Assembly: GCF_001705665.1 (NCBI RefSeq)
Contig: NZ_MDHA01000089.1
Coordinates: forward strand, 62,001-126,000
From: Thioclava sp. SK-1
GTDB lineage: Bacteria > Pseudomonadota > Alphaproteobacteria > Rhodobacterales > Rhodobacteraceae
Length of the DNA: 64,000 bases
Reading direction: 5' to 3'
Below, in pieces: positions 58,409-64,000 of the stretch. The notes beneath the pieces are model-generated. The model searched no databases and had not been told where the DNA came from. It saw only the letters and a list, made by a program, of their open reading frames with translations. The position numbers were made by a program, and so were the translations under genes. Numbering within the stretch: the stretch's first letter is position 1; each line of letters begins with the position of its first letter.

Positions 58409-59638
58409 ATGAGCGTATTGGCAGCACCTGATTACCCCGGATTTTGGATCGATGATCCTGTGCATCGCAACTTTCTTCGGATCGAAGCTTTGGCGCAGTT
58501 TCATTTTTTTCGTAAATCATTACGGGGGGATGGCGGTTTTGATGTGTTGGGATGTGACGGCACGCCGCAGCGCCGTGGCCCACAGGAACTGCACACGACA
58601 ACGCGTCTTGTCCATTCTTACGCATTGGGTCATGCCATCGGTGTGGCAGGGTCCGATGACATAGTCGATGCAGGTATGGCGTTTTTATGGAAACACCATC
58701 GCGACACCACCCATGGTGGATATATGTGGGGTGTGACGCGCGATGATGTGGCCGATGGCACCAAGCTTGCCTATGGGCACATGTTTGTCCTTCTGGCAGC
58801 GTCAAGCGCGAAACTGGCAGGACATCCGGATGCCGATCGGCTGTTGTCCGATGTCACAGAGGTATTGAACCGTCATTATTGGCAGGCCGATTTCGGCCTG
58901 TATCGCGATGAATTCACCCGGGATTGGCAAGAATTTTCCAGATATCGCGGAATGAATGCCAACATGCATGGTGTTGAGGCGCATTTGGCGGCTTTTGAGG
59001 CCACATCCGATCCAATATATCTGGACCGCGCGGGCAAGATCCTTGATTTCTTTGTCCATCGTATCGCACCTAATTATGGTGACCGCTTGCCAGAGCATTA
59101 CAATGATCAATGGCAGGTCGATCCTACCTATGCGGGCAATCCGATGTTCCGGCCTGCTGGCTCAACGCCGGGGCATTCACTGGAATTGGGCCGGTTGTGC
59201 CTGCAACATTGGGAATTAACGGGGCGGCCAGATACGGATGCACCCGCCCGTGCGCGCAGCTTGATTGAGACGGCGATCAGAACAGCATGGCGTCGCGACG
59301 GCGGCTTCGCCTATACGCTGGATCTTACTGGAAATGTTGATATTTCCGACCGATATTGGTGGCCCGTTGCAGAAGGAATTGGCGCCATGGCCAGCCTGAT
59401 CAAGCTGGACCGACACGAGGCTGATGAGGATTGGTATCGCAAATTTTGGAGCTTTGCACATGACCATCTGATTGATCATCGCCACGGTGGTTGGTTCCCG
59501 GAACTGTCTGATCTGACGCGCCCTGCCAGCCATCAATTCAAAGGGAAGCCCGATATCTATCACTCGGTGCAAGCCGCGCTCTTTCCCTTACCCGATGGGC
59601 TTTCGCGCCTGCAAACAGGGCTTGCGGCAGTGATGTAG
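58409..59638 (+). CDS. AGE-family sugar isomerase (probable D-mannose isomerase)
   Basis: A 409-residue (alpha/alpha)6-barrel protein of the N-acylglucosamine 2-epimerase family. HTTTRLVHSYALGHAIGV, HGGYMWGV, MNANMHGVEAHLAAFEAT and TPGHSLELGRLCLQ carry the active-site histidines. The family includes YihS-type aldose-ketose isomerases (mannose to fructose), cellobiose epimerase and renin-binding-protein epimerases; the length and the NMHGVEA/PGHSLE motifs suit mannose isomerase. GGAGG precedes the ATG at 58409 (MSVLAAPDYPG). The sugar transporter operon two genes away supports a hexose role. Confidence 0.8.
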   Translation: MSVLAAPDYPGFWIDDPVHRNFLRIEALAQFHFFRKSLRGDGGFDVLGCDGTPQRRGPQELHTTTRLVHSYALGHAIGVAGSDDIVDAGMAFLWKHHRDTTHGGYMWGVTRDDVADGTKLAYGHMFVLLAASSAKLAGHPDADRLLSDVTEVLNRHYWQADFGLYRDEFTRDWQEFSRYRGMNANMHGVEAHLAAFEATSDPIYLDRAGKILDFFVHRIAPNYGDRLPEHYNDQWQVDPTYAGNPMFRPAGSTPGHSLELGRLCLQHWELTGRPDTDAPARARSLIETAIRTAWRRDGGFAYTLDLTGNVDISDRYWWPVAEGIGAMASLIKLDRHEADEDWYRKFWSFAHDHLIDHRHGGWFPELSDLTRPASHQFKGKPDIYHSVQAALFPLPDGLSRLQTGLAAVM

Positions 59639-59742
59639 ACCGTTTTTTTCATCATCGGACCAGAAATCTGCGTGATGGAAACAAAATGTGAACAAACTTG
59701 GTGAATCCTGCGCGGGTATATGGCTCTCAGAATGAGGTGCGA

Positions 59743-60531
59743 ATGACCTGGGCAGGACAATTTTTGATAGGGCTGGCGCTATGTGCCTGGCCAACTTTAT
59801 TATTCGCGGAGGCGCAGTCGCTTGTGACCCGCGGGTCGTTATTTGATGGGGCCGCTGGCACCCCGCTTATTCAGCGCGCCTCTGTATCCTCTGCCGCGGG
59901 GCCTAGCTTGTTTGCCGGGCAATCAGGTGGCAGCCTGCTCGCCCCTGTGCCCAAACGTGTGACGTTGCCCGATGGGGTCGTACAGGCCAGTTTCGTGCCG
60001 CAAGCCGCATCTTTGGGTGGATTTTCCCCCTATCGGCCCAATGGTCGCGGAAGCTTCCACGCCGATCGGATCCGCCATCTGATCGCGCAGGCCGAAGCAG
60101 GGCCTGCGGGTTATGACGCCGTGCAATATGGGGCCACGCGGCGCCCTGCTAAGCGCCCGACCCGAATGACCATTGCGGAAATCTATGCGTGGATCAAGGC
60201 GACGCCGGGCCAACCCCATGCTATCGGGCGTTATCAGTTCATACCCGCAACCCTGCGACGGCTTGTAAACCATCTCGGCGTTGATGAGCGCACCACATTC
60301 ACACCGGCGCTGCAAGATCGGCTTGCGGATCTGTTGTTAGAGGAGGCAGGCCTGTCCCAAGCAATGGCAGGGAACCTTAGCCGGACGGGATTTATGAACA
60401 ATTTGGCCAAGATCTGGGCCGGGTTGCCTAATTCCAGTGGGAAATCGCACTATGATGGATATGCGGGAAATCACGCGACAATGTCTTGGGCAAAATTCGA
60501 TGGTGAAATGGCGCGGATTTTTCCTGGGTAG
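59743..60531 (+). CDS. Secreted lysozyme-like (GH104-type) protein
   Basis: A 262-residue protein with a signal peptide (QFLIGLALCAWPTLLFA-EAQ). The C-terminal half contains IRHLIAQAEAGPAGYDAVQY (catalytic Glu candidate) and the hallmark AIGRYQFIPATLRRL, found in lambda-type endolysin/GH104 muramidases and related proteins. The middle region is Ser/Gly/Ala rich. Start 59743 (MTWAGQ) is preferred because the signal peptide follows it directly. It is likely a periplasmic or secreted peptidoglycan hydrolase; being near a T6SS is not evidence of effector status since it has its own Sec signal. Confidence 0.6.
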   Translation: MTWAGQFLIGLALCAWPTLLFAEAQSLVTRGSLFDGAAGTPLIQRASVSSAAGPSLFAGQSGGSLLAPVPKRVTLPDGVVQASFVPQAASLGGFSPYRPNGRGSFHADRIRHLIAQAEAGPAGYDAVQYGATRRPAKRPTRMTIAEIYAWIKATPGQPHAIGRYQFIPATLRRLVNHLGVDERTTFTPALQDRLADLLLEEAGLSQAMAGNLSRTGFMNNLAKIWAGLPNSSGKSHYDGYAGNHATMSWAKFDGEMARIFPG

Positions 60532-60532
60532 G

Positions 60533-60563
60533 GATGCGTGGCCCTATGTATAAGCCACGCATC
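60533..60563. terminator. Hairpin between convergent lysozyme-like and SDR genes
   Basis: GATGCGTGGC and GCCACGCATC form a perfect 10-bp stem with an 11-nt loop, 1 bp after the plus-strand stop and 7 bp before the minus-strand stop. It should serve as a bidirectional terminator. Confidence 0.7.
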
Positions 60564-60570
60564 ACCGTGA

Positions 60571-61299
60571 TCAGACGGCTGTAAAGCCACCGTCAATCGG
60601 CAAGGTCACACCAGAAATCATCGACGCGCCATCGGACAAAAGGAACACGATTGGCGCCGCGATTTCATCTTCGGTCGCCCAACGATGCAGAGGCATGGTG
60701 TCAAGGAACGGGCCCTGAACCTCGGGGCGGCCCCAATACCATGCCGACATCGGCGTCATGACAACGGTCGGGTTCACGGAATTGACGCGGATACCATATT
60801 CGCCCAGTTCCAACGCAGAAACGCGAGTGATGTTATCCAGTGCTGCTTTTGACGAGCCATAGGAAATATGCCCCCGCAGCCCAACCAAGGATGCCTGCGA
60901 TGACACGTTGACAATGGCACCGCCCTTGCCCAGACGCACCATCGATGCCGACGCATATTTCGTCACCAACAGCGCACCGCGGGCATTGATCGAAATCACC
61001 TTGTCAAAGACGGAGATATCCGTCTCCATCGGGGTTGCGATTTCGCCGCCAAACCCTCCGCAATTCACCACGCCATACAGGTCCAACCCCTCAAGTGCGG
61101 TTTTCACGCTGTCTTCCGATTCCAGATCAAAAGGCAGGGTGCGGCAGCCGGTTTCCTTTGCCAATTCGGCCAAGGCGTCTTCGTTGCGGCCATTGGCGAT
61201 CACCTCGGCCCCGGCTGCGATCAGATGGCGGACCGTGGCGCCACCGATACCACCAGAGGCACCTGTGACAAGGATCGGCCCTTTGTCAAAACCCGACAT
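60571..61299 (-). CDS. SDR oxidoreductase, L-xylulose/carbonyl-reductase-like
   Basis: A 242-residue classical short-chain dehydrogenase: cofactor motif TGASGGIGG (residues 13-21), VNCGGFGG in place of the usual NNAG, catalytic SSQ...Y-GSSK (Ser, Tyr, Lys: VSSQASL and ISYGSSKAAL), and IRVNSVNPTVVMTPM. These, with LPIDGGF at the end, closely match L-xylulose/dicarbonyl reductase. It probably reduces or oxidises a sugar or sugar alcohol imported by the transporter of the same operon. AAGGA precedes the ATG. Confidence 0.8.
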   Translation of the reverse strand: MSGFDKGPILVTGASGGIGGATVRHLIAAGAEVIANGRNEDALAELAKETGCRTLPFDLESEDSVKTALEGLDLYGVVNCGGFGGEIATPMETDISVFDKVISINARGALLVTKYASASMVRLGKGGAIVNVSSQASLVGLRGHISYGSSKAALDNITRVSALELGEYGIRVNSVNPTVVMTPMSAWYWGRPEVQGPFLDTMPLHRWATEDEIAAPIVFLLSDGASMISGVTLPIDGGFTAV

Positions 61300-61313
61300 G
61301 TTGTAGTCCTTTG

Positions 61314-61979
61314 TTAGAGAGTTGTTTGAAATTCAGGGGTATCTGCCTGCGTGATCACATAATCCGCAGGAAGGGAGTGGCGCAGAACGGTCAGCCCGTT
61401 CGGCATATCATTGGCATCTACCTTGTCCGGGATTGCACTTTCTGCGATGCCAAAGCCGCGCCAACGGTTAAATAGGCGCCGGCGTAGCTCAGCTTCGGAC
61501 ACACGCAAGGACACAGTAACATCGAACAGCGCGGACAGATCGCGCCAACCCGGTTGATCCAGCAGCAGGTAATTGCCCTCAACAATCAACAGCTCGACAG
61601 TTTGCGGGATAATCCGCGCACCATTGCGAGAAATTTCCAGCTCTCTGTCAAACACAGGCACCGCGATGTCCGAAGCGTTCTGCCGCAGCCGTTGCAGCAT
61701 ATGCGCAAACCCGTCGACATCGAATGTATTGGGGGCGCCTTTGCGTGGGCGTAAACCCCACATCTGTAAAATGGCATCATCATAATGATAACCATCCATC
61801 GGGAAAACGGCAGCACAGCCCGGGGCGGCGGTGTTCAGTGCAGTTTCCAGCCCCTCAGACAGGGTAGATTTTCCTGCGCCGGGCGGGCCAACCACAGCCA
61901 GCAAAACTCGGCCCTGACCGCGCATCTGCAACAGCTGCGCGGTCAGGGTGTCTATGGAGGTAGGGACCATTTTTGTCAC
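61314..61979 (-). CDS. P-loop kinase, uridine-kinase/PRK-like (sugar or nucleoside kinase)
   Basis: A 221-residue kinase: Walker A GPPGAGKST (about 32-40), FPMDGYHYDD (typical of COG1072-like panK/uridine-kinase relatives), IVEGNYLLLDQPGWRDL and RVSEAELRRRLFNRW. Relatives near sugar ABC transporters (FrcK-type) may phosphorylate fructose or a similar sugar. It begins 6 bp after the ATPase gene; the start is a GTG at 61979 or ATG three codons later. Confidence 0.7.
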   Translation of the reverse strand: MTKMVPTSIDTLTAQLLQMRGQGRVLLAVVGPPGAGKSTLSEGLETALNTAAPGCAAVFPMDGYHYDDAILQMWGLRPRKGAPNTFDVDGFAHMLQRLRQNASDIAVPVFDRELEISRNGARIIPQTVELLIVEGNYLLLDQPGWRDLSALFDVTVSLRVSEAELRRRLFNRWRGFGIAESAIPDKVDANDMPNGLTVLRHSLPADYVITQADTPEFQTTL

Positions 61980-61985
61980 GGAAGT

Positions 61986-63098
61986 TTACGCCAGACGGGC
62001 TTCGGTGACGGGATCGAAGGCCACTGCCTTTTCCATATCAAAGGCAAAGGGGAAGGGCTGACCGCTTCGCGCGGACGTGTGCGCGCGGAACCGGCCAATG
62101 GCATCTTTGCCACCCAGCGAAACCGTGACGAATGTATCTGACCCGGCCGGTTCTATCACATCCACGGGGATGTCAACCTGATGGATCGCCTGACTGTCGC
62201 GGCTGGCACCTTCTGGATCGGTCAGGGCCTCGGGGCGAATACCCAGAATGATCTCGCGCCCGTCGTCTTGGGTCAAATGTGAAGCCTTGGGGAAGGGCAG
62301 GGTGATGGCGGTGCCCGTGGCCAAAGTGACCTCGGCTGACATTACGCCGCCGATGTTGCGCAGACGGGCAGGAACAAGGTTCATCGCCGGGCTGCCCATA
62401 AACCCGGCCACGAACATATTTGCCGGGTTGTCATAGATTTCTTGCGGCGTGCCAAGCTGCTGCACATCACCGCCGAACATTACCGCAATACGGGTCGACA
62501 GGGTCAATGCTTCGATCTGGTCATGGGTCACATAGACGATCGTGGTGCCCAGTTTCGCATGAAGCTTTTTGATCTCGGTGCGCATATCGACACGCAGCTT
62601 CGCGTCCAGGTTGGACAATGGCTCATCAAACAAAAACACATCAGGGTCGCGCGTCAGCGCCCGGCCCATGGCCACACGCTGGCGCTGACCGCCCGACAAT
62701 TGGCCGGGTTTACGGTCCAACAGCTGGGTGATTTGCAATAGCTCGGCCACGGCGGCGATCTTCTTTTCCCGTTCGGGTTTTGGAATGCCATGCATCTCCA
62801 TCCCGAATGAGATATTCCCGCGCACCGTCATATTTGGATACAAAGCATAGCTTTGGAACACCATCGCGATATTGCGATCTGCCGGCCGGGCCTCATTGAT
62901 GCGGCGGCCGTTGATGCGCAATTCCCCCGAGGTAACACTTTCCAGCCCCGCGATCATATTCAACAGGGTGGATTTGCCACAGCCCGACGGACCGACCAGC
63001 ACCAAGAATTCGCCTTTTTCCACCGAAATTTCGGTTTCATTCAGGACTTTCACCGCACCATAGGATTTGGTGACATTGTCGATATCCAGAAAACCCAT
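61986..63098 (-). CDS. Sugar ABC transporter ATPase (MsmX/UgpC type)
   Basis: A 370-residue CUT1-family ATPase: Walker [10 protein letters not shown], signature [15 protein letters not shown], Walker [32 protein letters not shown] and a C-terminal TOBE regulatory domain. It follows the permease by 5 bp with AAAGGA before the ATG. It powers the permease pair for a hexose or related sugar. Confidence 0.92.
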   Translation of the reverse strand: MGFLDIDNVTKSYGAVKVLNETEISVEKGEFLVLVGPSGCGKSTLLNMIAGLESVTSGELRINGRRINEARPADRNIAMVFQSYALYPNMTVRGNISFGMEMHGIPKPEREKKIAAVAELLQITQLLDRKPGQLSGGQRQRVAMGRALTRDPDVFLFDEPLSNLDAKLRVDMRTEIKKLHAKLGTTIVYVTHDQIEALTLSTRIAVMFGGDVQQLGTPQEIYDNPANMFVAGFMGSPAMNLVPARLRNIGGVMSAEVTLATGTAITLPFPKASHLTQDDGREIILGIRPEALTDPEGASRDSQAIHQVDIPVDVIEPAGSDTFVTVSLGGKDAIGRFRAHTSARSGQPFPFAFDMEKAVAFDPVTEARLA

Positions 63099-63103
63099 CG
63101 AAT

Positions 63104-63955
63104 TTATCCTTTAACAGAGCCAGACATCAAGCCGCGCACGAAGAAGCGTCCGGCAACGATGTAGACAAGCAGGGTCGGCAAGGCGGCCATGATGGCGCCT
63201 GCGAAATGGACGTTATATTCCTTCACGCCAGTTGAAGACTGCACAAGGTTGTTCAGCGCCACTGTCATCGGCTGACTGTCGTAATCCGCAAAGGATGCCC
63301 CGAACAGAAAGTCGTTCCAGATATTGGTGAACAGCCAGATGACGCAGACAACTGCAATCGGGCCGGAATTGGGCAGCATTATCCGCCAAAAGATGGTGAA
63401 GAACCCGGCACCGTCAATCTCGGCGGCGCGCACCAACTCGGTCGGGAATGCGGCATAGTAATTGCGGAAATACAGCGTCGAGAAGCTGATACCATAAATG
63501 ATGTGGACAAAGATCAGCCCCGGAACAGTGCCCGCCAGCCCCAGAAACCCAAGCGCACGGGCCATCGGGATCAAGACGATCTGGAATGGGATGAAGCAGC
63601 CAAACAGAATCAGGCCGAACAAAACGGTCGCGCCCTTAAAACTCCATTTCGTCAGCACATAGCCGTTCAATGCGCCCATCAGGGTTGCGATGGCCACAGC
63701 GGGCACAACCATCAAGAAGGAGTTCATGAAATACGGCTTCAGGCCGGTGGCCTCAACGCCGACCTGGGCTTGCGACCAAGCGTTGGTCCAAGCGGCGGTG
63801 GTCCAGTCACCCGGCAGGGCCATCATCCCGCCAGAGGTGATTTCGCTAAGCGGTTTTAACGAGTTCACCAGCATGACATAAAGCGGCAGCAGGTAATATA
63901 CGCAAAAGACCGCAAGGATCAGATACAGAAAAAGACGGGCAGGGCGCAGGGTCAT
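63104..63955 (-). CDS. Sugar ABC transporter permease (GtsC/MalG-like)
   Basis: A 283-residue permease with an N-terminal helix ([21 protein letters not shown]), the EAA loop [23 protein letters not shown] and a C-terminal [20 protein letters not shown] motif typical of glucose-type (GtsC) permeases. The ATG at 63955 overlaps the stop of the upstream permease by 4 bp, so the longer frame to 63982 is rejected. Confidence 0.9.
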   Translation of the reverse strand: MTLRPARLFLYLILAVFCVYYLLPLYVMLVNSLKPLSEITSGGMMALPGDWTTAAWTNAWSQAQVGVEATGLKPYFMNSFLMVVPAVAIATLMGALNGYVLTKWSFKGATVLFGLILFGCFIPFQIVLIPMARALGFLGLAGTVPGLIFVHIIYGISFSTLYFRNYYAAFPTELVRAAEIDGAGFFTIFWRIMLPNSGPIAVVCVIWLFTNIWNDFLFGASFADYDSQPMTVALNNLVQSSTGVKEYNVHFAGAIMAALPTLLVYIVAGRFFVRGLMSGSVKG

Positions 63956-64000
63956 CGTTTTGGCTCCCGCAGTTCGGACCACAGATAGGGGACGATCACG
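63952..64000 (-). CDS. 3' end of the partner sugar ABC permease (runs off the right edge)
   Basis: In the minus frame the last 49 bases read [15 protein letters not shown] and a TGA (63952-63954) that overlaps the ATG of the next permease. This ending is typical of MalF/GtsB-like permeases. Only the extreme C-terminus is visible. Confidence 0.65.
   Translation of the reverse strand, partial: VIVPYLWSELREPKR

Noticed and set aside
59743-60531. Lysozyme-like protein as a T6SS effector
   Set aside because: It has its own Sec signal peptide, is not next to vgrG, paar or hcp genes, and has no visible immunity gene; a housekeeping or secreted cell-wall enzyme is simpler.
1-64000. tRNA genes, IS elements, integrases, attachment sites
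   Set aside because: None seen on reading intergenic stretches; no terminal inverted repeats or transposase-like proteins in any gene.

Overview
The window looks like a chromosomal segment of a Rhodobacterales (Roseobacter-type) alphaproteobacterium. The grounds are moderately GC-rich DNA, dense co-directional operons with one- to four-base stop/start overlaps, many ABC uptake systems with GntR or LysR regulators, a glutaryl-CoA locus, and a type VI secretion (T6SS) membrane/kinase module of the alphaproteobacterial kind. I saw no rRNA, tRNA, insertion sequence, integrase or CRISPR array.

Layout. 1-2.6 kb: glutarate/lysine catabolism (CoA-transferase fragment, glutaryl-CoA dehydrogenase, divergent LysR regulator). 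2.8-5.7 kb: a secreted ClpP-fold protein, a DEDDh exonuclease and a PhoD-like phosphatase without a signal peptide. 5.8-11.3 kb: carbohydrate and lactate genes (lactonase-like amidohydrolase, a 42-codon small gene, FucP-type symporter, quinone D-lactate dehydrogenase, KdgF-like cupin, GntR regulator). 11.7-34.7 kb: a long nitrogen-compound region with three ABC transporters (spermidine/putrescine type, polar amino acid type, dipeptide type) interleaved with a TRZ/ATZ amidohydrolase, a DUF1028 protein, an N-carbamoyl-D-amino-acid hydrolase, an ATP-dependent hydantoinase pair HyuA/HyuB and a creatininase-family protein. Read together, these enzymes could form a creatinine/N-methylhydantoin or hydantoin route. 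35.1-46.9 kb: one 3,950-residue autotransporter adhesin. 47.1-57.4 kb: tssK-tssL-tssM-tagF-pppA-ppkA. 57.6-60.5 kb: a cold-shock protein, two small unknown proteins, an AGE-family sugar isomerase and a secreted lysozyme-like protein. 60.6-64 kb: a sugar ABC transporter operon read leftward (two permeases, ATPase, sugar/nucleoside-type kinase, xylulose-reductase-like SDR).

The most interesting points are these. A shared phospho-threonine-like motif (TVFGQPLP twice in TssL; DKTVF and SRTVI in the kinase) suggests FHA-based signalling, although no FHA gene is present. The creatinine/methylhydantoin gene set may be a pathway. A permease-ATPase fusion sits in the dipeptide transporter. The giant adhesin has no cysteine in its passenger, and a 27-bp dyad lies upstream of it. 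Several well-formed operator-like dyads and small ORFs with strong Shine-Dalgarno sites help to revise gene starts. Most intergenic terminator-like hairpins here are GC-rich and lack a U-tract.
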